In this document: positions 11,768 to 19,761 of the stretch, piece by piece
Numbering within the stretch: position 1 is the first letter of the stretch
How the letters are laid out: each line of letters begins with the position of its first letter
NCBI RefSeq assembly: GCF_004103825.1
Contig: NZ_RYFI01000017.1
Coordinates: forward strand, 56,692-116,544
Reading direction: 5' to 3'
Origin: Hansschlegelia zhihuaiae
Lineage (GTDB): Bacteria > Pseudomonadota > Alphaproteobacteria > Rhizobiales > Methylopilaceae
Length of the DNA: 59,853 nucleotides
Notes under the pieces: model-generated
The model's input: the letters and a program-made list of their open reading frames with translations, nothing else
Databases searched by the model: none
Told to the model about the DNA's origin: nothing
Position numbers and translations under genes: made by a program

Positions 11768-12523
11768 ATGGCGGGACGTCAGCCGGGCCGAGCTGCGAGC
11801 CTCGACGCCGCGGAGGTGGCGCGTTTCGACGCGCTCGCGGGCCGCTGGTGGGATCCGGACGGCCCGATGCGGCCGCTGCACAGATTCAATCCCGCGCGGG
11901 TCGCGATCTTCCGCGACGCCGCCTGCGCCCGCTTCGCCCGCGACGCGCAGGGCATGCGCCCGCTCGACGGGTTGACCGTGCTGGACATCGGCTGCGGCGC
12001 CGGCGTGCTGGCCGAGCCGCTCGCACGGCTCGGCGGGGCGGTCACGGGCGTCGACCCCGCCCCGGACCTGATCGAAGTCGCGAAGGCCCATGCCGAGGAA
12101 CATGGGCTCGACATCGCCTATCGGGCCACGACCGCCGAGGAGCTCGTCGCCGAGCGCGCCCAGTTCGACGTCGTGGTGGCGTCCGAGGTGGTCGAACACG
12201 TCGCCGACGTCGACGCCTTCGTGGGCACGGTCGGCAAGCTCGTGAAGCCCGGCGGGCTCGCGCTGTTCTCGACCATCAACCGCACGCTGATGGCCCATGC
12301 GCTCGTCATCGTGGGCGCCGAATACGTGCTGCGCTGGCTGCCGGTCGGCACCCACTCCTACGAGAAGTTCGTGACGCCCGCGGAGCTCCGCATCGCCGCC
12401 CGCGCGGCCGGGCTCGAGGTCTCCGACCAGCGCGGCATCAAGTTCGACCCGCTGAAGAACTGCTGGGGCCAGAGCGACGACATGTCGGTCAACTACGCGA
12501 TGGCGGCGGCGAAGGCGGGCTGA
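11768..12523 (+). CDS. ubiG: Ubiquinone biosynthesis O-methyltransferase
   Basis: The 251-residue class I SAM methyltransferase has the UbiG hallmarks: FDALAGRWWDPDGPMRPLH near the N terminus, SAM motif VLDIGCGAGVLAEPLA, and the C-terminal DPLKNCWGQSDDMSVNY segment. UbiG carries out both O-methylations in ubiquinone synthesis at the membrane surface. A good GGAGAGGAG precedes the ATG. Divergence from lysC is the standard arrangement in Rhizobiales. Confidence 0.96.
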   Translation: MAGRQPGRAASLDAAEVARFDALAGRWWDPDGPMRPLHRFNPARVAIFRDAACARFARDAQGMRPLDGLTVLDIGCGAGVLAEPLARLGGAVTGVDPAPDLIEVAKAHAEEHGLDIAYRATTAEELVAERAQFDVVVASEVVEHVADVDAFVGTVGKLVKPGGLALFSTINRTLMAHALVIVGAEYVLRWLPVGTHSYEKFVTPAELRIAARAAGLEVSDQRGIKFDPLKNCWGQSDDMSVNYAMAAAKAG

Positions 12524-12532
12524 GCGCCCGCC

Positions 12533-12733
12533 TCACCGCGCCGCCGCCGACTGCTCGACGGCCGTCGGCGCGGCGGCGGCCTCCGCCTCCTGGCTCATGC
12601 AGAAAACATGCGCCAGCAGCATCGGCGCGAAGGTCAGCGCCAAGAGACCGAACAGCACCTTGTGCGAATGCTCGCAGGCGCTCGGCATGTCCTCGCCGGA
12701 CCGGGCCGGCGCGAAGATGTTCTTGAAGGTCAT
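12533..12733 (-). CDS. Small single-span membrane protein of unknown function
   Basis: The predicted 66-residue protein has a short polar N terminus containing CEHSHK, one hydrophobic segment of about 20 residues (VLFGLLALTFAPMLLAHVF), then a Cys and an alanine-rich tail. The start at 12733 has AAAGGCGAG upstream. A longer frame to 12934 exists, but its extra residues are of non-coding character. A perfect hairpin (GACCGGCCG-ctg-CGGCCGGTC, 12749-12769) sits just upstream of the ribosome-binding site. I do not recognise a family. It lies convergent with ubiG, only 9 bp from its stop. Confidence 0.5.
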   Translation of the reverse strand: MTFKNIFAPARSGEDMPSACEHSHKVLFGLLALTFAPMLLAHVFCMSQEAEAAAAPTAVEQSAAAR

Positions 12734-12967
12734 GGGGCTCGCCTTTCCGACCGGCCGCTGCGGCCGGTCGCGGGCGAACCCGATCAGACGATCAGGCGCG
12801 CCTTGCGCGAACGGCCGCGTGCGGCTCGGTCCATCGACTACTGTCGTCTGGCATGATCGTCGGGGTTCCTGTGACGCCTCGCGGCGCAAAAGCGCCGGGT
12901 CGGCCCGCGCGAAATCGCTCCGCGGAGCCTTCAAGTCAATGCGGTCCGGCGCAGGTCAGCCCTGCGC

Positions 12968-13435
12968 TCAGTTCATCTCGTCCGGGAAGGTCGGCAGCGG
13001 CTGGATCGCGACGCCTTCCTCGACCAGCGCCTTCGCCTCCTCGGCAGTCGCCTTGCCGTGCACCGTGCGGCGCTCGATCTCCTCGGCGTGCATCTTCCGC
13101 GCGATCTCCGGGAATTTCTCGCCGACGTCCTCGGAGTTCTTCGTCATATGCGCGCGGAGCTCGCGCAGCATTCCCCGCAGCTTCTGTTCGCGGTCATTGG
13201 TGAACGACATGTCCGGCGCAGAAGCCGGGAGTTCCTCCCGCGCGGGCGTTCCCGCCGGCTCCGCCGCGCCTTTGAGCCTCACCGAAGGCGCCATCAGCGC
13301 CTTTCCGATCTTGGCCGACCCGCAGGACGGGCAGGACAGCAGCCCGCCGCCGGCCTGGGCGTCGAAATCGCCGGACGAGCGGAACCAGCCGTCGAAGCCG
13401 TGGCCGGCGTCGCACACGAGACTGTAGCGGATCAT
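12968..13435 (-). CDS. DUF1178 protein
   Basis: The 155-residue protein begins MIRYSLVCDAGHGFDGWFRSS, with a CPSCGS zinc-knuckle-like motif around residue 35 and a conserved helical C-terminal half (KFPEIARKMHAEEIERRTVHG). Members are alphaproteobacterial or betaproteobacterial proteins of unknown function. The start codon overlaps the stop of the preceding nitrilase-family gene (ATGA), so the pair is translationally coupled. This nitrilase-DUF1178 pairing is common in Rhizobiales and may hint at a shared role in metabolite repair. Confidence 0.9.
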   Translation of the reverse strand: MIRYSLVCDAGHGFDGWFRSSGDFDAQAGGGLLSCPSCGSAKIGKALMAPSVRLKGAAEPAGTPAREELPASAPDMSFTNDREQKLRGMLRELRAHMTKNSEDVGEKFPEIARKMHAEEIERRTVHGKATAEEAKALVEEGVAIQPLPTFPDEMN

Positions 13436-14301
13436 GGATTGACGTCGTGCAGCATGGCGGGCGCGCTTGGCAGCGGCTGGACCGCGAAGCGGCGCCCGTT
13501 CTCGAGCGAGGGGATGCGCTTGCGGATGTCGGGCGACTTCGAGACGTCGATCTCGGCCATGATCACGCTCGGCTCTTCTCCGCCCTCGGCCAGCACCCGG
13601 CCCCAAGGGTCGACGATCAGGCTGTGGCCGTAGGTCTCGCGGCCGTCCTCGTGGCGGGCGCCCCGCGCGGCCGCGATCACGAAGGCGCCGTTCTCGACCG
13701 CCCGCGCCCGGAGCAGCACATGCCAATGCGCCTCGCCGGTCTTCCTGGTGAAGGCCGCGGGCGAGGCCAGCAGCTCGGCGCCGTTCTCAGCGAGCGCCCG
13801 GTGCAGGGTCGGAAAGCGGACGTCGTAGCAGATGGTCAGCCCGAGCCGCCCCCAGGGCAGGTCTACGACCACGGCCTGCTCGCCGGCGCGGTAGGTCTGC
13901 GACTCACGCCAGCTCTCGCCGTCCGGCAGGTCGACGTCGAACATGTGGATCTTGTCGTAGCGCGCGACGATCTCGCCCGAGGGATCGATCACGAAGGCGC
14001 GGTTGGCGGCGCGCTCGCCCTCGAGGCGGATCGCGAGCGAACCGACATGGACCCAGACCTTGAGCACGCGGGCGAGCTCCTGGAACGCCGCGAGCGCCGG
14101 ATCCGCCTCCTCGGGCAGGATCCGGTCGAACAGTTCTTCGCGCGAGCGGACCAGGACGTTGGTCATCTCTGGCGTCTGCAGATAGCTCGCGCCGCCCGAC
14201 GCCGCCTCCCGCGCGAGCCGCACGGCCTCGTCGACATTGGCCGCGACCGTCATGCCGGAGCGCATCTGCAGGCAGGCCGCGACGAAGCGGCGATCGGTCA
14301 T
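13432..14301 (-). CDS. Carbon-nitrogen hydrolase of the Nit1/Nit2 type
   Basis: The 289-residue protein has the nitrilase-superfamily triad: Glu45 in PEMTN, Lys117 in YDKIHMF and Cys158 in TICYDVRFP. The DVRFP context and the size fit the Nit1/Nit2 branch, which includes deaminated-glutathione and omega-amidases, better than true nitrilases. It sits between grxC and DUF1178. A link to glutathione chemistry is therefore plausible but is inference. The ATG at 14301 is chosen. An in-frame GTG at 14313 overlapping the grxC stop codon (GTGA) is a real alternative, as neither has a clear Shine-Dalgarno. Confidence 0.9.
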   Translation of the reverse strand: MTDRRFVAACLQMRSGMTVAANVDEAVRLAREAASGGASYLQTPEMTNVLVRSREELFDRILPEEADPALAAFQELARVLKVWVHVGSLAIRLEGERAANRAFVIDPSGEIVARYDKIHMFDVDLPDGESWRESQTYRAGEQAVVVDLPWGRLGLTICYDVRFPTLHRALAENGAELLASPAAFTRKTGEAHWHVLLRARAVENGAFVIAAARGARHEDGRETYGHSLIVDPWGRVLAEGGEEPSVIMAEIDVSKSPDIRKRIPSLENGRRFAVQPLPSAPAMLHDVNP

Positions 14302-14309
14302 CGAGCCGG

Positions 14310-14567
14310 TCACGCGGCGAGCATCGGGTCGAGGCCGCCGGACCGGTCGAGGGCGTAGAGGTCGTCGCAGCCGCCGACATGCCGGCCGTCGATGAAGATC
14401 TGCGGCACCGTCATCCGCCCCCCGGCCCGCTCGATCATCTCGCAGCGGCGGTCGGGCTCGCGGCCGATGTCGATCTCCTCGAACGACACGCTCTTGGCCT
14501 CGAGCAGGTCCTTGGCCATGTGGCAATAGGGGCAGGCGGACCGCGTGTAGATCGTGACTGACGGCAT
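14310..14567 (-). CDS. grxC: Glutaredoxin 3
   Basis: The 85-residue protein is a single thioredoxin fold with the dithiol active site CPYC at residues 12-15, a TVPQIFIDG cis-proline motif and a GGCDDLYAL helix that contacts glutathione. It reduces disulfides and mixed glutathione disulfides in the cytoplasm, using glutathione. It lies between comF and the nitrilase-family gene on the same strand. Confidence 0.96.
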   Translation of the reverse strand: MPSVTIYTRSACPYCHMAKDLLEAKSVSFEEIDIGREPDRRCEMIERAGGRMTVPQIFIDGRHVGGCDDLYALDRSGGLDPMLAA

Positions 14568-14616
14568 CCGGGCCTCGGGTCGAGGGACGCTTCGCGAAGC
14601 CCGACGATATAGACGG

Positions 14617-15408
14617 TCACCCGTCGTTCACAACCACGGCGAAAGACAGGACGTCGACGGAGGTCGCGCCGGCGCGTCTCAAAAGCCGCGCCAGCCGATC
14701 GACGGTCGCGCCGGTGGTCACCACGTCGTCGATCAGCACGACCCGTCGGCCCGCCGCCGCGGCCCGGTCCGCGACCCGAAACGCGCCCGAGAGGTTGTCG
14801 GCCCGCTGGGCGGCGCTCAGCCCGACCTGCGGCCGCGTCGCCTTCACGCGCTCGACGGCGTCGAGGCGGAGCTTGGCCTTCGAGAGCCGGGCGATTTCCC
14901 TGGCGAGCAGCGCCGACTGGTTGAAGCGGCGGCGCCACAGCCGGCCGCGGTGGAGCGGAACCGGAATCAGCACGGCCTCGCGGTCGACGAGTTCGTGGCC
15001 GGCACGCGCCATCATGGCCCCGAGCGGACGGGCGAGATGGACGGCGTCGCCATATTTCAGCCGGTGGACGAGCTCCCGCGCCGTTCCGTCGAAGCGCGCG
15101 ACCGCACGCGCCCGCTCGAAGGCCGGCGGCTTGGCGATCGCGGCGGGCGACAAGAGGCCCGGTCCGAAATCCGCCGGGAACGGCGTGCCGAGCCGTTCGC
15201 AATAGGGCCGCTCGATCAACCTGAGCCCGCCCCAGCAGGCGACGCAGAGCGCGCCGGCCTCGGCCACGGGCCGCTCGCAGGCGAGGCATTGCGGCGGCAG
15301 CACGAGGCCGAGCCCGAAGCGCCCGGCGCGACGCAGCGCCGAGGCCAAAACCGCGGCGCGCGCGGCGAGGCCTTGCGGCGCATCGTCCTCCATCGCGCCG
15401 AGGGGCAT
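14617..15408 (-). CDS. comF: ComF family phosphoribosyltransferase-like protein
   Basis: The 263-residue protein has a four-cysteine zinc finger near residues 40-58 (CLAC...CVAC) and a C-terminal PRTase-like domain with the PRPP loop VVLIDDVVTTGATVD. ComF proteins are cytoplasmic factors tied to uptake of single-stranded DNA in naturally competent bacteria. In Rhizobiales the gene is conserved without proof of competence. The in-frame ATG at 15393 is an alternative start. It is the first gene of the comF-grxC-nitrilase-DUF1178 run and diverges from cfa. Confidence 0.92.
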   Translation of the reverse strand: MPLGAMEDDAPQGLAARAAVLASALRRAGRFGLGLVLPPQCLACERPVAEAGALCVACWGGLRLIERPYCERLGTPFPADFGPGLLSPAAIAKPPAFERARAVARFDGTARELVHRLKYGDAVHLARPLGAMMARAGHELVDREAVLIPVPLHRGRLWRRRFNQSALLAREIARLSKAKLRLDAVERVKATRPQVGLSAAQRADNLSGAFRVADRAAAAGRRVVLIDDVVTTGATVDRLARLLRRAGATSVDVLSFAVVVNDG

Positions 15409-15477
15409 CGAAACCGCGCTCCGGCTGGTCTAAAGCAGGCGTCGAACTGATGTCCGCACGCCGCACGGGAGCCGTCA

Positions 15478-16746
15478 ATGGAGATCGTCAACGCGATGCT
15501 GGGCCGTTTCGTCCATGTTGGGTCGCTGACCATCGTGGACGCGGCCGGCCGCAGCCACGTCCTCAAGGGCGACACGCCAGGCCCCGAGGTGACGCTCAAG
15601 CTTCACGACAAGAAGCTGCATCATCAGCTCTTCCTCAATCCGGAGCTGAAGACCGGCGAAGCCTATATGGACGGGACCCTGACCATCGAGCAGGGCACGA
15701 TCCGCGACCTGCTCACGCTCTATGCGCTGAACCGCAAGAACCTGCGCGCCCAGCCCATCCAGAAGACGATGCGCGCCTGGGTGAAGCGCATGCGCGGCTT
15801 CCTGCCGAAGAACGACGCCGCGCGCTCGAAGAAGAACGTCGAGACCCATTACGACCTGTCGAACGAGATGTACCGGCTGTTCCTCGACGACGGGCTGAAC
15901 TACTCCTGCGGCTATTTCCGCACGCCGGACGACACGCTCGAGGAGGCGCAGGTCAACAAGCTCCGCCACATCGCAGCCAAGCTCGACCTGAAGCCCGGCC
16001 AGCGGGTGCTCGACATCGGCTCGGGCTGGGGTTCGATGGCGATCTATCTGGCCGAGGCCTGCGACGTCGAGGTGCTTGGCGTCACGCTGTCGACCGAGCA
16101 GCACGCGCTCGCGACCGAGCGGGCCGCGGCGCGCGGGCTCTCCGACCGGGTGAAGTTCGAACTGCGGGACTATCGCGACGTCGAGGGCTCGTTCGACCGG
16201 ATCGTCTCGGTCGGCATGTTCGAGCATGTCGGCCTGCGCAACATCCCGGAATTCTTCATGAAGATCCGCTCGCTCCTGACCGAGGACGGCGTCGCGCTCT
16301 TACATTCGATCGGCCGCAAGGGCGGCCCGGGCTCCACCGGCGCCTGGGTGAAGAAATACATCTTCCCCGGCGGCTACGCGCCGGCGCTGTCCGAGACGAT
16401 GCCCGCGATCGAGGCCTCGAAGCTCTGGGTCACGGACGTCGAGATCTGGCGGCTGCACTACGCCCAGACCTGCCTCGCCTGGGGCGGCCGTTTCGCGGCC
16501 AACCGCGACAAGGCCGCGGCGCTGCTCGGCGAACGCTTCTGCCGGATGTGGGAGTTCTATCTGCTGATCTCGGAATTCTCGTTCCGCTACGGCAAGCACA
16601 TGGTGTTCCAGATCCAGCTGACCCGGAACGTCGACGCTTTGCCGCTCGCCCGCGACTATATGGGCGAGACGGAGAGGCGGCTTGAGGAGCGGGAGAGGGC
16701 CGCACGGCCGGCGCCCGCCCAGACGCAGGTTCAGGCGGCGGGCTGA
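15478..16746 (+). CDS. cfa: Cyclopropane-fatty-acyl-phospholipid synthase family methyltransferase
   Basis: The 422-residue protein has an N-terminal lipid-binding region (GEAYMDGTLTIEQG) and the CFA-synthase catalytic domain: HYDLSNEMYRLFLDD, SCGYF, and SAM motif VLDIGSGWGSMAIYLAE. The later VGMFEHVG motif holds the glutamate that helps bind bicarbonate in CfaS. It methylates double bonds of membrane acyl chains using SAM. GGGAG precedes the ATG. It sits between comF and an NDUFAF5-like gene that are often direct neighbours in other Rhizobiales. Confidence 0.93.
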   Translation: MEIVNAMLGRFVHVGSLTIVDAAGRSHVLKGDTPGPEVTLKLHDKKLHHQLFLNPELKTGEAYMDGTLTIEQGTIRDLLTLYALNRKNLRAQPIQKTMRAWVKRMRGFLPKNDAARSKKNVETHYDLSNEMYRLFLDDGLNYSCGYFRTPDDTLEEAQVNKLRHIAAKLDLKPGQRVLDIGSGWGSMAIYLAEACDVEVLGVTLSTEQHALATERAAARGLSDRVKFELRDYRDVEGSFDRIVSVGMFEHVGLRNIPEFFMKIRSLLTEDGVALLHSIGRKGGPGSTGAWVKKYIFPGGYAPALSETMPAIEASKLWVTDVEIWRLHYAQTCLAWGGRFAANRDKAAALLGERFCRMWEFYLLISEFSFRYGKHMVFQIQLTRNVDALPLARDYMGETERRLEERERAARPAPAQTQVQAAG

Positions 16747-16763
16747 GGGCCGCGCCTGCGCCG

Positions 16764-17642
16764 ATGTCGGACGTCCCCAGCCTCGTCGACCGCGCCGCGC
16801 TGAAGCGCGCGAGACGGCGCGCCCGGGCGGGCGGCGGCGATGACTTCCTGATCGCGCGCGTCGCCGAAGACGTCGCGGACCGACTCGCCGCGACGCTCAG
16901 GCCGTTTCCGCGCGCGCTCGACCTCGCGACGCCCGGCCCGCGGGTCGCCGATGTCCTCCGCGCCCGGCCCGGCGCATCGCGGGTCGTGCGCGCGGCCTTC
17001 GAGGAGGGCGACGGCGGCGATCTCGTCTGCGACCCGCAGGCCCTGCCCTTCGCGCCGGAAAGCTTCGATCTCGTCGTGTCGGGGCTCGCGCTGCACTTCG
17101 CCGACGATTTGCCGGGCGTGTTCGCCCAGGCGCGCCGACTGCTCGCGCCCGACGGACTGTTCCTCGTCGCGATTCTCGGCGGCGACACGCTGACCGAGCT
17201 GCGCCAGTCCTTCGCGGCGGCCGAGGCCGAGGTCGAGGGGGGCCTGAGCCCCCGCGTCCTGCCTTTCGCCGACGTCCGCTCGATCGGCGCGCTGCTCCAG
17301 CGCGCCGGCCTCGCGCTTCCCGTCACCGACGTCGACAAGGTCACGGTCCGCTACGGCCATCCGCTCGATCTGGCGCGCGATCTCCGCGCCTGGGGCGCGA
17401 CCAACGTTCTCGCCGAGCGCAGCCGCCGGCCGCTTCGCCGCGCGACGCTCGCGCGCATGACCGAGATCTACGCCGAGCGCTTCTCGGACCCCGACGGACG
17501 GGTGCGCGCGACCTTCGAGATCATCTGGGCGTCCGGCTGGGCGCCGCATTTATCGCAGCAGACGCCGCTGAAGCCCGGCAGCGCGAAAGCGCGCCTCGCC
17601 GACGCGCTTGGGGTCCACGAGCGGACGCCGGGCGGAGATTGA
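16764..17642 (+). CDS. NDUFAF5/BioC-like SAM-fold protein
   Basis: The 292-residue protein is a class I methyltransferase-fold protein with the LPFAPESFDLVVSGLALHF and RRLLAPDGLFLVAILG segments typical of the NDUFAF5 branch. In mitochondria that branch hydroxylates an arginine of a complex I subunit rather than methylating. The glycine-rich SAM motif is altered here (LDLATPGPRVADVL, with no GxGxG). Only 17 bp separate it from cfa, so the two are probably cotranscribed. The assignment to the NDUFAF5 group rather than BioC rests on the segments above and on the neighbourhood of comF and grxC. Confidence 0.8.
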   Translation: MSDVPSLVDRAALKRARRRARAGGGDDFLIARVAEDVADRLAATLRPFPRALDLATPGPRVADVLRARPGASRVVRAAFEEGDGGDLVCDPQALPFAPESFDLVVSGLALHFADDLPGVFAQARRLLAPDGLFLVAILGGDTLTELRQSFAAAEAEVEGGLSPRVLPFADVRSIGALLQRAGLALPVTDVDKVTVRYGHPLDLARDLRAWGATNVLAERSRRPLRRATLARMTEIYAERFSDPDGRVRATFEIIWASGWAPHLSQQTPLKPGSAKARLADALGVHERTPGGD

Positions 17643-17654
17643 AGACGCTCCCCA

Positions 17655-17735
17655 TCATGCCCGGGCTTGACCCCGGCATCTATCTGAGCGGCGCATCCGC
17701 GCCCGATGGATCGCCGGGTCAAGCCCGCCGATGAC
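17655..17735. repeat. Palindromic intergenic repeat, family B, copy 1
   Basis: About 81 bp with imperfect inverted arms whose core is CCGGGCTTGACCC and its complement GGGTCAAGCCCG. It lies between the convergent NDUFAF5-like and Flp-type pilin genes. Related copies are at 33164-33243 and, more diverged, 24336-24431 and 24740-24827. Confidence 0.75.
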
Positions 17736-17758
17736 GACTTGTTCTGATCGAACCGGCC

Positions 17759-17953
17759 CTAGTTCCGCGTGGCCTCTTCGACCTTGTCGTAGAAATTGGT
17801 CTTGAGCGAGGAGCCGATAGCGTAGACCGTCATCGCCGCCGCGATCGAGATGCCGACCGCAATTAGCGCATATTCGATCGCGGTCGCGCCGCGTCGATCG
17901 CGGCCGAAATCGCCCAAAGCGCGGCGCATGATGCGCGTCATGCCAGCCGTCAT
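17759..17953 (-). CDS. Flp/Fap-type pilin
   Basis: The predicted 64-residue protein has the Flp pilin signature: a short basic leader, RRGATAIEYALIAVG with the Glu and Tyr that follow the processing site, and one hydrophobic helix. Flp pilins are cleaved by the TadV prepilin peptidase and assembled by the Tad machinery. No tad/cpa genes are next to it, so it would depend on a locus elsewhere. The ATG at 17953 has AAGGGG upstream; a second in-frame ATG at 17941 is possible. It is 35 bp downstream of mutT on the same strand. Confidence 0.85.
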   Translation of the reverse strand: MTAGMTRIMRRALGDFGRDRRGATAIEYALIAVGISIAAAMTVYAIGSSLKTNFYDKVEEATRN

Positions 17954-17988
17954 CAGCCCGCCCCTTGCGGCCGTCCGGGGCCTCGCGC

Positions 17989-18393
17989 TCAGAGCAGGTC
18001 GACGAGATGCGCGATGAGCGGCTCGTCGGCCGGCGGCATCGCGAGGTCGCGGAGCTTGTCCGGGCGGACCCAGCGCGTCGCCTGGCCCTCGCGTCCCGTC
18101 ACGACCCCCGTCCAGCGCCGGCACACGTAAAGCGGCATCAGCAGATGGAACTGGTCGTAGGCGTGGCTCGCGAAGGCAAGCGGCGCAAGACATGGCTCCT
18201 CGACCGCGACGCCGAGCTCCTCGGCCAGTTCCCGGATCAAGGTTTCTTCCGGCCGCTCCCCCGGCTCGACCTTGCCGCCGGGAAACTCCCAGAGCCCGGC
18301 CATCGTCTTGCCTTCCGGCCGCTGCGCGACGAGCACGCGGTTGTCCGGGTCGACGAGGGCGCAGGCGACGACGAGGACAAGCTTCGAGGTCAC
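17989..18393 (-). CDS. mutT: MutT-type Nudix hydrolase (8-oxo-dGTP diphosphatase)
   Basis: The 134-residue protein has a complete Nudix box at residues 40-62 (Gx5Ex7REx2EExG, starting GKVEPGE and ending EELGV) and the LWEFPGGK lead-in typical of MutT. It hydrolyses oxidised guanine nucleotides and so prevents A:T to C:G mutations. It is 58 bp downstream of argJ on the same strand, the usual Rhizobiales neighbour. Confidence 0.92.
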   Translation of the reverse strand: MTSKLVLVVACALVDPDNRVLVAQRPEGKTMAGLWEFPGGKVEPGERPEETLIRELAEELGVAVEEPCLAPLAFASHAYDQFHLLMPLYVCRRWTGVVTGREGQATRWVRPDKLRDLAMPPADEPLIAHLVDLL

Positions 18394-18451
18394 GTCCGCG
18401 CCGCCATGATCGTCGGCGAGCCGTTAAGGTTCCGTTCCGAATTGCGCGCGA

Positions 18452-19684
18452 TCACGAGCGATAATCGGCGTTGATGGCGATGTAGCCTTCGGTCAGGTCG
18501 CAGGTCCAGACGCGCGCAAATCCCTCGCCGAGGCCGAGATCGACGCGGATGTCTATCGCTTCGTTCTTCATGTAGGCCGACGCCTCGGCCTCGCTGTAGT
18601 GCGGGTCGCGCTCGCCTTTGTGAGCGACCCGCAGCTCTCCGAACCGGATCGTCAGGAGGTCGCGGTCGGCCGGTTCGCCGGCCTTGCCCACCGCCATCAC
18701 CACCCGGCCCCAATTGGCGTCCTCTCCCGCGATCGCGGTCTTCACAAGCGGCGAATTGGCGATCGACAGGGCGACCTTGCGGGCCGAGGCGTCGCTCTCG
18801 GCGCCCGCGACCTCGACGGTGACGAACTTCCGGGCGCCCTCGCCGTCGCGGGCGACCAGCTGGGCGAGCTCGACGGCGAGCTCCTCGAGCGCGGCCGCGA
18901 AACCGGCGGCCTCCGGGTCGTCGGCCCCGCGGATGGCCCGGTTCCCGGCCTCCCCGGTCGCGAAGGCCAGCAGCGTGTCGGAGGTCGAAGTGTCGCCATC
19001 CACCGTCACGCAGTTGAACGACTTCGCCGCCGCGCGCGCGAGCAGCTCGTGCAGCGCGTCCGGATCAATCGCGGCGTCGGTCGCGATGAAGGACAGCATC
19101 GTGGCCATGTCCGGCGCGATCATCCCTGCGCCCTTGGCGATGCCGTTGATCGTCACCTTGACGTCGCCGATCTTCGCGGTGCGCGTGGCGAGCTTCGGAA
19201 ACGTGTCGGTGGTCATGATGGCCCGCGCCGCCGCCTCCCAGGCGTCCTCCGTCACGCCGGCCGCGAGCCTGTCCATCACGCCAGCGAATTTCGAGGCGTC
19301 GAGCGGCTCGCCGATCACGCCCGTCGAGCACAGGAAGATCTCGTCCTCCGAACACCCGAGGGCCTTGGCCGTAAGCTCGGCGGTCAGCCTGGTGGCGGCG
19401 CGGCCGTTCGCGCCCGTGAAGGCGTTGGCGTTGCCGGAATTGACCACCAGCGCCCGGATCCTTCCGCCGTCGATCCGCTCGCGGCACCATTCGACCGGCG
19501 CCGAGGGGCAGCGCGAGCGGGTGAAGACGCCCGCGACCGCGGTCCCGGGCGCGAAGCTCGCGAGCAGCACGTCGGTCCGGCCCTTGTAGCGGATGCCCGC
19601 CTCCGCGGTCGCCAGCGCGACCCCGCGGACCAGCGGCAGCTTCGGGAAGGACTTCGGCGCAAGCGGCGAGACTTCTGTCGACAT
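18452..19684 (-). CDS. argJ: Bifunctional glutamate N-acetyltransferase / N-acetylglutamate synthase
   Basis: The 410-residue protein has the autoproteolysis site [14 protein letters not shown]. Cleavage before Thr195 yields alpha and beta chains and exposes the nucleophile. It transfers the acetyl group of N-acetylornithine to glutamate in the cyclic arginine pathway. The C terminus ends in the conserved [12 protein letters not shown]. argH is elsewhere in the window. The ATG at 19684 begins [14 protein letters not shown], as in relatives. Confidence 0.96.
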   Translation of the reverse strand: MSTEVSPLAPKSFPKLPLVRGVALATAEAGIRYKGRTDVLLASFAPGTAVAGVFTRSRCPSAPVEWCRERIDGGRIRALVVNSGNANAFTGANGRAATRLTAELTAKALGCSEDEIFLCSTGVIGEPLDASKFAGVMDRLAAGVTEDAWEAAARAIMTTDTFPKLATRTAKIGDVKVTINGIAKGAGMIAPDMATMLSFIATDAAIDPDALHELLARAAAKSFNCVTVDGDTSTSDTLLAFATGEAGNRAIRGADDPEAAGFAAALEELAVELAQLVARDGEGARKFVTVEVAGAESDASARKVALSIANSPLVKTAIAGEDANWGRVVMAVGKAGEPADRDLLTIRFGELRVAHKGERDPHYSEAEASAYMKNEAIDIRVDLGLGEGFARVWTCDLTEGYIAINADYRS

Positions 19685-19761
19685 CGGCGTGAACGGCTCC
19701 CCGTTTCAGGGGCTCGTCCTTAGCGCCTCGTCGCGACGATTGGAATGCAGGCGCGTCCGCC

